Assembly (NCBI RefSeq): GCF_023250475.1
Contig: NZ_JAHFAQ010000002.1
Span: 1-43,801, forward strand
DNA length: 43,801 bases
Direction: 5' to 3'
Origin: Sulfuricurvum sp.
GTDB taxonomy: Bacteria; Campylobacterota; Campylobacteria; Campylobacterales; Sulfurimonadaceae
Shown piece by piece: positions 32,541 to 41,226 of the stretch. The notes under the pieces are model-generated. The model worked only from the letters and a program-made list of their open reading frames with translations, was not told where the DNA came from and ran no database searches. The number at the start of each line of letters is the position of its first letter. The stretch's first letter is position 1. The position numbers and the translations under genes are program-made.

Positions 32541-32614
32541 GGATTTTAGGGGTAAAAATTGCATCACTAGTTAAATTTACTTCCTTTTAATAAGGATGCA
32601 CTATTTTTTAGGGT

Positions 32615-33691
32615 ATGATTTTAGGTATGAATACTTTATTAGATGAGTACTATCGATACGATTTGCACAATCCCGGGTTTATTGAGCGCAAGCACTCAAT
32701 TGACGAAAAAACCACCCTGATTTACGGAATAGCACAATCAGGGAAAACTTCGCTGATAAAAAGCTATCTCCTGAGCCATAAGAAATCAACCTACCTCTAT
32801 CTCGATTGCCGTGACAGCCGTATCGATATCAATGAACTCAATAAAATGCTCCCTGAATTTTGCAAGGAGCATAAAATTTCAATTCTCGCACTTGATAACT
32901 ACAACGAGGATATTCAACTCTTTGATCTCGATCAGCTCCTTCTCACAAGCGAAACCGAATTGGAACTCCCATACCACATGATGCACCTCGAACTTCTCGA
33001 CTATGAAGAGTTTTTAGCCTTTGAAAGTAAATTTGACGGAACCGCCTTAAACCACTTTTTTCAACTCGGCGGATTTCCGGCAATGCACCGTATTGCGAGT
33101 GAGGATCGTGTTTTATATCTGCAAGGTATCTTGAATCGTGCATTGGAGCCGATTGAATTTTCTATACTCGCACAAGCTTCCAAAATGGTAACCCAAAAAG
33201 TTTCCGCATTTAACCTCTACGAGCGGCTCAAGGGAGAACGCAAAATTTCCAAAGACAAACTCTACCTTCATCTTCAATCGATGCTTGATCGGGGTTATCT
33301 CAAGCAGCTGGGCAAGTTCAATCATCCCAGTGCCGTCAAAAAACTCTATCTTTGCGATATTGCTATCAAACATGCACTCGTAATTCAAAAGCATTTCGGG
33401 CGGATTTTTGAAAATCTTATTTTTTCCGAATTGGATAAACATCATGTCGAATGTTATTATGATGAGGGGATTGACTTTTATCTTCCCCAGCGGGGTCAAA
33501 TCATAATGGCATCGCCGTTTGCGAATGAACATGCCCTTTTTAAAAAAGTAGAAGCCTTGGAGGGATTTATTGTCTCTAATCGTGTACGTGAAGTTATCGC
33601 CGTCACTATGAATATAGAAAGTACCCTCTCTCATCCAATCTCACGGATTGAGATGATCCCGTTTGAGAGATGGGCATTATCAGATGAATAG
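32615..33691 (+). CDS. P-loop ATPase with DUF4143-like C-terminal region
   Basis: Walker A GIAQSGKTS; C-terminal FGRIFENLIFSELDKHHVECYYDEGIDFYL; start may be 32627 (MNTLLDEYYRYD). Confidence 0.8.
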   Translation: MILGMNTLLDEYYRYDLHNPGFIERKHSIDEKTTLIYGIAQSGKTSLIKSYLLSHKKSTYLYLDCRDSRIDINELNKMLPEFCKEHKISILALDNYNEDIQLFDLDQLLLTSETELELPYHMMHLELLDYEEFLAFESKFDGTALNHFFQLGGFPAMHRIASEDRVLYLQGILNRALEPIEFSILAQASKMVTQKVSAFNLYERLKGERKISKDKLYLHLQSMLDRGYLKQLGKFNHPSAVKKLYLCDIAIKHALVIQKHFGRIFENLIFSELDKHHVECYYDEGIDFYLPQRGQIIMASPFANEHALFKKVEALEGFIVSNRVREVIAVTMNIESTLSHPISRIEMIPFERWALSDE

Positions 33692-33699
33692 GAGAATAT

Positions 33700-34248
33700 A
33701 TGAAACTATGCGGAATCGATGAAGCGGGACGCGGCCCTTTGGCCGGACCTCTCACCATTGCAGGGGTTATTTTACACGTGCCGATTGACGGATTGAACGA
33801 TTCTAAAAAACTTACCGAGAAAAAACGCGAAGCACTCTTTGAAGTCATCACTCAAAACTCTGCTTATCATATTTGCCGTTTCAGTGCAGATCAGATTGAC
33901 GAACTCGGGCTATCGGTCTGTTTGGCAACAGGGTTGCGCGAGATCATGAGTGCATTGGGGGAAGCGGACTATCTTTATGACGGAAACTCAAAATTCGGGG
34001 TAAGTGGAATTCGAACAATGGTCAAAGCCGATGCCATAATCCCAGAAGTTAGTGCTGCCTCGATTTTGGCAAAAGTGACGAGAGATCGTGAAATGATTGA
34101 ACTCGCCTCGCTCTATCCGCAGTATGGGTTTGAAGGGCACAAAGGGTATGGGAGTGCAGCCCATATCGAAGCGATCCGCCAATACGGACATTGCGAAATC
34201 CATCGTAAAACTTTTAAACTTAAATCGCTTCAACCAAGTTTGTTTTAG
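33700..34248 (+). CDS. rnhB: Ribonuclease HII
   Basis: CGIDEAGRGPLAGPLTIAGVIL; LNDSKKLTEKKRE; KADAIIPEVSAASILAKVTRD. Confidence 0.97.
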   Translation: MKLCGIDEAGRGPLAGPLTIAGVILHVPIDGLNDSKKLTEKKREALFEVITQNSAYHICRFSADQIDELGLSVCLATGLREIMSALGEADYLYDGNSKFGVSGIRTMVKADAIIPEVSAASILAKVTRDREMIELASLYPQYGFEGHKGYGSAAHIEAIRQYGHCEIHRKTFKLKSLQPSLF

Positions 34249-34285
34249 AACCTCATCGCTATAATGACTTTTAAAAAGAGACTTT

Positions 34286-34516
34286 ATGATTTCACTTACC
34301 CATATTGAGACAGCCTTAGCCGCTATTGATGCTGAAGTCAAAGCTTTATTGTATGACCAATCCTTATCTTTGAGCGAAAAAGATGAGAAGATGCTCCCCC
34401 TCTTACGTGAAAGCAAAGTACTAAAACAGGCGCATGAAGATCTATGTTATTTACGGGATAATCCGCCAAGCGCTCCAAACGGATGCAAAGCGGGAAATTA
34501 TAGAAAAGAAGATTAG
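34286..34516 (+). CDS. Small hypothetical protein (76 aa)
   Basis: Same-strand ORF following rnhB; helical N-terminus, tail CYLRDNPPSAPNGCKAGNYRKED. Confidence 0.55.
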   Translation: MISLTHIETALAAIDAEVKALLYDQSLSLSEKDEKMLPLLRESKVLKQAHEDLCYLRDNPPSAPNGCKAGNYRKED

Positions 34517-34543
34517 TTGCTCCCCCTCTGAAGAGGGATTGGC

Positions 34544-35644
34544 TTATTTACAAAGCTCTACTTCAATGCGACGGTTTTCTGCACGTCCCGCTTTTGTTTT
34601 GTTCGATGCGATCGGCATTTTTTCACCCATTCCCTCTGAAGTCAAACGAGAAGAATCAACACCTTGTTCAACGAGCATCGATTTAACTTTTCCCGCCCGT
34701 TTTTCAGAAAGTTTTTGATTATATACGTCTGATGCGGTACTGTCCGTATGACCGACAATATTTGCTTTATACGCAGAACTTTCTTTCAAGAAATCTGCAA
34801 ATGCGGCTACTTTTGCCGTCCCCTCAGCATCCACTTTATCCGAGTTCGTTGCAAAATTCAAATGAAGTGTCGCTTTTAACGGACACCCCTCAACGTCTAC
34901 TTTAAACCCTTTTGGTGTACCCGGACATTTATCCAGAGAATCGATTACACCATCTCCGTCACTGTCGATCGGAGCAACTTTGGAAACCGAAGCAGGGACT
35001 ACAACCGGTTTTGGTTCAGGCTTTGGCTCAGGAGCAACTGTTTCAGCGACAGCCGGAACGGCAACAATCGGCGCAGCTTTTTCATCAAAGCTGAATGTCA
35101 ACCCCGCAAGGGCCGCTACGTTATGAACTTCCCCATTACTTCCCTCAGCAGAACCGTTACGATTCATTTTGTACAGATACAGACCCTCAAGTTTAAGGGC
35201 AATCCGTTTCGTTATGTCTGCTTTTAATCCAAGCCCTGCATCCAAAAGCAATCCGTCAAAATCATTCGGATGGGTATTCGTATACCATTCATATCCAACA
35301 CCTGCTTTTGCAAACGGTGTAACGGCTGTATCGGTCGGTATTTCATAGACGCCGTTGAGCATTGTAGTCAAAATACCGGTTTTACCGCTTTCTCCAGCCA
35401 CTTTATCACGACCGTAGAGGACTGAAAACTCCGGTTTAATGAGATCACTAACATTGTTCATCTGCATCTCAAGACCATAAACGGCATGATTTTCTACACC
35501 GCCCATAGCACCGAGATTTGTTTGTGTCGTCTCGTTGGCCGTACTGTTCCACAGATAACCCGCGACCGGAGTCACTTCATAATTGAAGTCACTTGCACCG
35601 AGCAGTGCTGCCGCGAACACGCCGGAAAATAGTAATTTTTTCAT
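34544..35644 (-). CDS. OmpA-family outer-membrane protein with TSP3-like calcium-binding linker
   Basis: Signal peptide, beta-barrel, Pro/Glu linker, DSDGDGVIDSLDKCPGTPKGFKVDVEGCP, OmpA domain IVGHTDSTASDVYNQKLSEKRA...AENRRIEV. Confidence 0.93.
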   Translation of the reverse strand: MKKLLFSGVFAAALLGASDFNYEVTPVAGYLWNSTANETTQTNLGAMGGVENHAVYGLEMQMNNVSDLIKPEFSVLYGRDKVAGESGKTGILTTMLNGVYEIPTDTAVTPFAKAGVGYEWYTNTHPNDFDGLLLDAGLGLKADITKRIALKLEGLYLYKMNRNGSAEGSNGEVHNVAALAGLTFSFDEKAAPIVAVPAVAETVAPEPKPEPKPVVVPASVSKVAPIDSDGDGVIDSLDKCPGTPKGFKVDVEGCPLKATLHLNFATNSDKVDAEGTAKVAAFADFLKESSAYKANIVGHTDSTASDVYNQKLSEKRAGKVKSMLVEQGVDSSRLTSEGMGEKMPIASNKTKAGRAENRRIEVELCK

Positions 35645-35719
35645 TTGATAAATCTCCTTTAGACCATGTAGTATAAAAAGTATAACTTAAAAATTTACGC
35701 TAAATATTTCTAAAAGTAT

Positions 35720-36052
35720 TTAATTGTTTTTTTTAATGGTTTCAAATTCGGTCTGCATCGTATTAAGCATTGCAAAGACTTCTTGATTGAGCTGTGCTTC
35801 GGCCGCATCTATCCGTTCAAGATGGTTACGCTTTAGATGTTCGAGTTTCTGCAGTGTTGTTTGGAAAAGTTGTTCATCATCGGTGAGCAGAACGATCTCC
35901 TCCTTGGGAGCCCATTTACGTTTAACACTGTCATTATGGCGAAATTCAAAAATAATATTCTGAGAGTTCTCAGAACTAATATATCGCGGTACAGTGTACG
36001 CGAGATAATGTTTTTTTGGATCGCCATGGTGTCGTTGAATAACATAGTACAT
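35720..36052 (-). CDS. Hypothetical protein (110 aa) with C-terminal coiled coil
   Basis: Complete ORF fitting between flanking genes; no family recognised. Confidence 0.55.
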   Translation of the reverse strand: MYYVIQRHHGDPKKHYLAYTVPRYISSENSQNIIFEFRHNDSVKRKWAPKEEIVLLTDDEQLFQTTLQKLEHLKRNHLERIDAAEAQLNQEVFAMLNTMQTEFETIKKNN

Positions 36053-36124
36053 TTGAAAATTATAACATAAATTGAATTTTATCGCTCTTTGTGATAAAGT
36101 ATTGGATGATTAAAAGGGACATAC

Positions 36125-37072
36125 ATGGAACATTTATACGAATTAGCCATTATAGGGGCAGGTCCTGCGGGGATAGCGACGGCGATCGAAAGTTATGCCG
36201 TAGGGATGCGTGACATTATCTTACTTGAAAAAGATGAAAACCATAATGCAACCATTCGGAAGTTTTACAAAGATAATAAACGGGTTGATAAGGATTGGAA
36301 AGGTCAAAAAGTTGAACTTGACGGTACCATCTATTTTATGGATGGCACCAAAGAATCTACTCTCGATTTTTTCGATCAACTGCTCGATCATGAATCCCTA
36401 GAACTGAGAACCCACACTGAAGTACAAAAAATTGTAAAAATAGACGAGGGATTTGAAGTCTTTATTGCCGGGGGAAGTATCCGTGCCAAATACGTAGTCG
36501 TAACGATCGGACGAATGGGAAAACCCAATAAGCCTGACTACAAAATTCCACCCTCAATTAAAAATCAAATCCATTTTACCCTTGACGGATGCGGAGTAGG
36601 TGAAAAAATTATGGTCGTCGGGGGCGGTGACTCGGCAATTGAGTATGCAGTGGAACTATGTACCAAAAATGAGGTGAGCATCTGCTATCGTCGCGGGACA
36701 TTCCGCCGAGCCAATCCTACCAATCAATCGGATATCGATAAAGCCGTTTCAAGCGGATCGGTCAGAGCTCTTCTAAATACCGAAATTGTTGAGTTAGAGA
36801 GCGAAAGCGGAAAAGTTAAAGTGTTGTTTGCGGATGAATCAACCGAACTGTTTGATCGTCTCGTTTATGCTATCGGCGGTACAACACCGAGCGGATTTTT
36901 ACAAAGCAGCGGTATCCGTGAAGAAGACGGCAAACCGGTACATGATGAAAAATATCAAACCAATGTTCCAGGACTTTTCGTTGCGGGAGATATCACCCAA
37001 GAATCGGGCGGTTCAATTGCGCTTGGTCTGAACCATGGCTTTGCGATTGCGCATTACATCAAATCGCTGTAA
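36125..37072 (+). CDS. fqrB: Thioredoxin-reductase-fold NAD(P)H flavoprotein lacking CxxC, FqrB-like flavodoxin reductase
   Basis: GAGPAGIATAIE, VVGGGDSAIEYAVEL, GLFVAGDITQESGGSIALGLNHG; overall resembles the Helicobacter/Campylobacter FqrB family from memory; no CxxC. Confidence 0.7.
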   Translation: MEHLYELAIIGAGPAGIATAIESYAVGMRDIILLEKDENHNATIRKFYKDNKRVDKDWKGQKVELDGTIYFMDGTKESTLDFFDQLLDHESLELRTHTEVQKIVKIDEGFEVFIAGGSIRAKYVVVTIGRMGKPNKPDYKIPPSIKNQIHFTLDGCGVGEKIMVVGGGDSAIEYAVELCTKNEVSICYRRGTFRRANPTNQSDIDKAVSSGSVRALLNTEIVELESESGKVKVLFADESTELFDRLVYAIGGTTPSGFLQSSGIREEDGKPVHDEKYQTNVPGLFVAGDITQESGGSIALGLNHGFAIAHYIKSL

Positions 37073-37073
37073 A

Positions 37074-37427
37074 TTACTCTTTCAGTATCGGCTCGCTCTG
37101 GTGGCTTAATTCCCCTTCCAAGCTATAAACGGTGAGGTGTATCGTTGCATGGAGATATTCGGAAGTGACAAGAGGATCAAAGTTTTCATCTTGAAAAGCT
37201 GCCGCTTTAGCATTATAGATAATGTCTTCAAGCAGTGAGCGTTCCGCTCTTTTGCTTTTTGAGATTCCTCTCACTTTATTTCCCAGATAAAGGGTTATTT
37301 GTGTCGCTATCGGCTCAGAGAGCAGTGGGTATTGTTCGATGAGCTCGATTCGATTGATAGAATTTTGCCCTTGTAATACCTCTTCAATAGAAGCTCGTGC
37401 AATGGTTAATAATACGGATTGCGACAT
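37074..37427 (-). CDS. AMMECR1-like domain protein (divergent, short)
   Basis: LLTIARASIEEVLQG ... IIYNAKAAAFQDENFDPLVTSEYLHATIHLTVYS resembles AMMECR1 domain ends; the RGCIG region reads VRGISKS. Confidence 0.55.
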   Translation of the reverse strand: MSQSVLLTIARASIEEVLQGQNSINRIELIEQYPLLSEPIATQITLYLGNKVRGISKSKRAERSLLEDIIYNAKAAAFQDENFDPLVTSEYLHATIHLTVYSLEGELSHQSEPILKE

Positions 37428-37468
37428 ATATTAACCCCTTTTAACTATCTTGCTGGTGTTATTATAAC

Positions 37469-38317
37469 TTACTTATCCTCAGGTGTCGTAGCAATTTCAA
37501 ATCCAAGCTCTTGAAGCATCTTTAAATCGACGTCTGCTTCCCGTCCGGCGGTCGTAAGATAATTTCCAATGACGATACTGTTTGCTCCTGCTTCAAAGAT
37601 CTCACTCTGACGCTCTTTAAATGTAATTTCACGACCTCCGGCAATCATAATGCGATCCGCCTTATCGAGTACTTTACGGGAAAGTCTTATGAGTTCCAAT
37701 GCTTCATCAACACTCAGAGGATTAGGATTTAACGGCAATGCCGGATTATGGTGGTAAAAGTTAAGCGGTACGGAGATAGGATTTAGCTCTTTAAGAGAAT
37801 TCAGCATACTGAGGCGATCTTCAGGTGTTTCACCCATACCGAAGATTCCTCCGCTGATTAACTTGAGGCCGGAAGCGTTCACATTTTCACAAGTCTCGTA
37901 GCGTTCATCCCAAGGGTGAGTTGTACACACTTGCGGATAAAAATCCCGGCTCGTTTCGAGATTATGATTATAGGCGCTCACACCGGAGCGTTTAAGTTCC
38001 TTTAATTGTTCAAGCGACGCAGTGCCGTTACAGGCAATCAGACGAAGACGCGGAACTTCCCGTTTGAGAGTAGAGGCGACATTGCAAACAAAATCGAGAG
38101 TTTTATCATCAAGCCCTTTTTGAGCCGTGACAAGGCAAAAGCCCAATGCACCCAAACCCTCAAGACGGCGGGCTTCTTCCAGTATTTGCTCTATCGGTTT
38201 TTGTTTATACCGCTCGATATCCGCTTTGTATTTGACACTTTGGCTGCAGAACTTACAATCTTCATTGCAGGTTCCGCTGTTGATATTACAGATAGAGCAA
38301 AGAAAAATCTTTTTCAT
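37469..38317 (-). CDS. bioB: Biotin synthase
   Basis: CNEDCKFCSQS radical SAM motif; ALGFCLVTAQ; YNHNLETSRDFYPQVCTTHPWDER; GGREITFKERQ. Confidence 0.92.
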   Translation of the reverse strand: MKKIFLCSICNINSGTCNEDCKFCSQSVKYKADIERYKQKPIEQILEEARRLEGLGALGFCLVTAQKGLDDKTLDFVCNVASTLKREVPRLRLIACNGTASLEQLKELKRSGVSAYNHNLETSRDFYPQVCTTHPWDERYETCENVNASGLKLISGGIFGMGETPEDRLSMLNSLKELNPISVPLNFYHHNPALPLNPNPLSVDEALELIRLSRKVLDKADRIMIAGGREITFKERQSEIFEAGANSIVIGNYLTTAGREADVDLKMLQELGFEIATTPEDK

Positions 38318-38320
38318 AAA

Positions 38321-38836
38321 TTAGGGTCTTTCAAAAGTATAGTGGCGTTCTTCAAAGTGTTCACTCCCCACTGGACGTGAATAATGAGTTACTTTCAGTT
38401 CGGTGTCCGTTGTTTCCAGCATAGCACAGCTTGAAAAAGGTTTGTCTCTCGCACAGGCTTCACCCGGATTGAGAAAAAGGGTACGGTTTTTAAAATCACA
38501 TTCAAATACGTGAGTGTGTCCGAAAATAATCACTTCCGCATCGGCATTCATATAAAAAGGGAGGTGCATCAGTTTGAAATTGATACCGCCGAGTTTGAAA
38601 TAATGGGGTTCCTGAACAAGAGTATAGCGCTCATGATAGTCGATCAGATTGGCATCGTTGTTTCCATACACGGCAACATAACGCAATCCACTCTTTTTGA
38701 GTTGCTCGAGAATCTCAGGTTTGACTATATCTCCTGCATGAATCAAAAACTCCGCCCCCTGTGCGACAAGGTGATCAATTACCTTTTGCGAGCGCCCTTT
38801 TTTCGAATGGGTGTCGGAAAGCAATCCGATTTTCAT
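38321..38836 (-). CDS. YfcE/MJ0936-type metallophosphoesterase
   Basis: MKIGLLSDTHSKKG; LIHAGDI; VYGNND; IIFGHTHVFECDFKNRTLFLNPGEAC. Confidence 0.92.
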   Translation of the reverse strand: MKIGLLSDTHSKKGRSQKVIDHLVAQGAEFLIHAGDIVKPEILEQLKKSGLRYVAVYGNNDANLIDYHERYTLVQEPHYFKLGGINFKLMHLPFYMNADAEVIIFGHTHVFECDFKNRTLFLNPGEACARDKPFSSCAMLETTDTELKVTHYSRPVGSEHFEERHYTFERP

Positions 38837-41055
38837 TCACCACTTTCCTCGCGCGGTGTACGGTCTTTACATTTGACACACTCATACACTTCTTTGTTGC
38901 GGTATGTTCGCGGTGCTAATGCGCCCCCGCACCCTTCAATTTCACACTTCTTATCCGAAGGCTCAAATTTAGAGATGAATCTACATTTCGGGTAATGTTC
39001 ACATCCCCAAAACGCCCCGCGTCGTGATTGACGCCACAGTAGTTTTCCGCCGCATTCAGGACACGGCACTTCTGAGTATTTTGTTTCTTGATTGAGTGTT
39101 TTGGTATTTTTACATTTCGGGTAGCCGCTGCATGCCAAAAATTTCCCGTTACGGCCGTTTTTGACTACCATGGCGCTACCGCATTTATCACATATCTCTT
39201 CGCTCACTTCATCAGGGGAAGCAGGGTTCTCTTTTTGATTCTCTTCAGTCTGTTCGGTGTATTTACACTTAGGAAAACCGCTGCACGCGATGAACTCACC
39301 GAAACGTCCCGAGCGAAGCAACAACTCGCTTCCGCATTGCGGACAGTTTCGTCCGAGAGGTTTTGCCATTTTGAGACTGACAATATTACTTTTGCCCGCA
39401 TCAATTTTTTCGATAAACGGATAATAGAAATCAAGCAAAATTTTATGCCACGATTTTCCGCTCTCACTAATCTCATCAAGTGTCTCTTCCATTGTGGCGG
39501 TGAATGAAGCATCAACGATCTCTTCAAAATGGGTTTCCAGCATCTCAGTGACGGTAAATGCTATCTCCGTTGGGAGGATAGCACGCTTTTCAATCTCAAT
39601 GTAATTGCGCGCTTGGAGGGTACTGATCGTCGGTGCGTAGGTCGATGGACGACCGATCCCCTCGGATTCGAGTTTTTTGATAAGACTTGCTTCGGAATAT
39701 CGTGCCGGAGGCTCGGTAAAGTGCTGCTCAGGAACAATGGTTTGAATTTCAATCGCATCGCCGGTCGTGAGTGATGGCAGGAGCTTGTCTTTGTCATCAC
39801 TCCCCGTAACTCGGTAAAATCCGTCAAATAAGAGTTTGCGCCCGGTCGCACGAAACTGTGCGTTGGAAGATTCAAAAGTGATACTTTGCTGTTCAAAGCG
39901 GGCATCATTCATTTGGCATGCTAAAAAGCGGTTATAGATCAAACGATAAAGTTTAATCTCATCGGGCTTGAGAAAAGTCGCTGCCACTTCAGGGGTGAAC
40001 GCAAGCATTGTCGGACGAATCGCTTCATGCGCCTCTTGCGCCCCTTTGGATTTTTTTGTATAGACTTTAGCATTTTCAGGAAGATACGCTTTTCCGTAAC
40101 GACTCAAGATCGCTTCACGTGCTGCTTCAACCGCTTCTGTTGCAAGGTTCAGGGAATCGGTACGCATATAGGTAATAACCCCGCTGGTTCCCTCTGGAGT
40201 TTTAACCCCCTCATACAGCGCCTGGGCAACCATCATCGTCTTTTTCGGAGAAAACCCGAGCTGCGAGCTGGCAGTTTGCTGTAAGGTCGAAGTCATAAAC
40301 GGCGGCGGCGTAGAAGATTTTCGCTCTTTGGTTTCAATCTCACCGACTTTAAAATGTTCACCTTTTAAAGTATCCACAATCCGTTTAGCTTCATCTCCGG
40401 TTTTAATGGTGAGTTTGTCGATTTTCTCATTCTCAAAACTGACAAGGGTGGCTTCGATATCTTTTTTGAAAAGAGTATCGATTGTCCAGTATTCTTCAGG
40501 AATAAACGCACGGATCTCACGTTCCCGGTCGATAACGATTTTAAGGGTTGAGGATTGAACCCGTCCGGCAGATAACCCTTTTTGGATTTTAGAGGCCAAA
40601 AGAGGAGAGAGTTTATACCCTACGATACGGTCCAGCAAACGGCGAGCCTGCTGTGCATTGACCCGATCCATATCGATAGTTCGAGGTGTTTCGAGAGCAT
40701 GAATAATCGCATTTTTGGTAATCTCATGAAACACGATACGCGGCAGTGATTCAGGATCTTTATCAATCGCATGAGCGATGTGCCAACCGATCGCTTCTCC
40801 CTCACGGTCTTCGTCGGTCGCTATATAGATGGTATCGCTTTTTTTTGCCAACTCTTGAATCTGTTTGACGGTAGCAGTACTGTCTTCACTGATACGATAC
40901 TCGGCAATGATTTTCTCATCATCAATTTTGATACCGAAGCGGTTTTTAGGGAGATCGCGGATATGCCCTTTAGAGGCAATGACCTCATAGTCTTTAGAGA
41001 GAAAGTTTTTGATGGTCTTGGCTTTGGCCGGAGACTCGACAATGATGAGTTTCAA
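38833..41055 (-). CDS. topA: DNA topoisomerase I, TTG start
   Basis: KLIIVESPAKAKTIKNFL; TYMRTDS; SEGIGRPSTYAP; C-terminal zinc-ribbon repeats; start codon is TTG at 41055-41053. Confidence 0.96.
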   Translation of the reverse strand: MKLIIVESPAKAKTIKNFLSKDYEVIASKGHIRDLPKNRFGIKIDDEKIIAEYRISEDSTATVKQIQELAKKSDTIYIATDEDREGEAIGWHIAHAIDKDPESLPRIVFHEITKNAIIHALETPRTIDMDRVNAQQARRLLDRIVGYKLSPLLASKIQKGLSAGRVQSSTLKIVIDREREIRAFIPEEYWTIDTLFKKDIEATLVSFENEKIDKLTIKTGDEAKRIVDTLKGEHFKVGEIETKERKSSTPPPFMTSTLQQTASSQLGFSPKKTMMVAQALYEGVKTPEGTSGVITYMRTDSLNLATEAVEAAREAILSRYGKAYLPENAKVYTKKSKGAQEAHEAIRPTMLAFTPEVAATFLKPDEIKLYRLIYNRFLACQMNDARFEQQSITFESSNAQFRATGRKLLFDGFYRVTGSDDKDKLLPSLTTGDAIEIQTIVPEQHFTEPPARYSEASLIKKLESEGIGRPSTYAPTISTLQARNYIEIEKRAILPTEIAFTVTEMLETHFEEIVDASFTATMEETLDEISESGKSWHKILLDFYYPFIEKIDAGKSNIVSLKMAKPLGRNCPQCGSELLLRSGRFGEFIACSGFPKCKYTEQTEENQKENPASPDEVSEEICDKCGSAMVVKNGRNGKFLACSGYPKCKNTKTLNQETKYSEVPCPECGGKLLWRQSRRGAFWGCEHYPKCRFISKFEPSDKKCEIEGCGGALAPRTYRNKEVYECVKCKDRTPREESGE

Positions 41056-41153
41056 AAAGGAAATCCTAAACGTTTATTTTCTGCCTCGCAAGAGGCAAGC
41101 TTTAGCAGCCCGAGCAGCAAGCGGAACCAATAGTCCTTTGCCCGCTTTGGCAT
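41052..41153 (-). promoter_or_regulatory. Candidate structured topA leader or small RNA containing a 33-codon ORF
   Basis: Hairpins TGCCTC-GCAA-GAGGCA (41082-41097) and AAGCGG...CCGCTT (41119-41124/41142-41147); ORF MPKRAKDYWFRLLLGLLKLASCEAENKRLGFPF* whose TGA overlaps the topA TTG. Confidence 0.45.
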
Positions 41154-41226
41154 ACTATAATTAATATATTGGCGAAAGTGTAACAAAAAAAGGTCAAAAT
41201 AAAGCTATATTTTTCAAGTAATGCGA

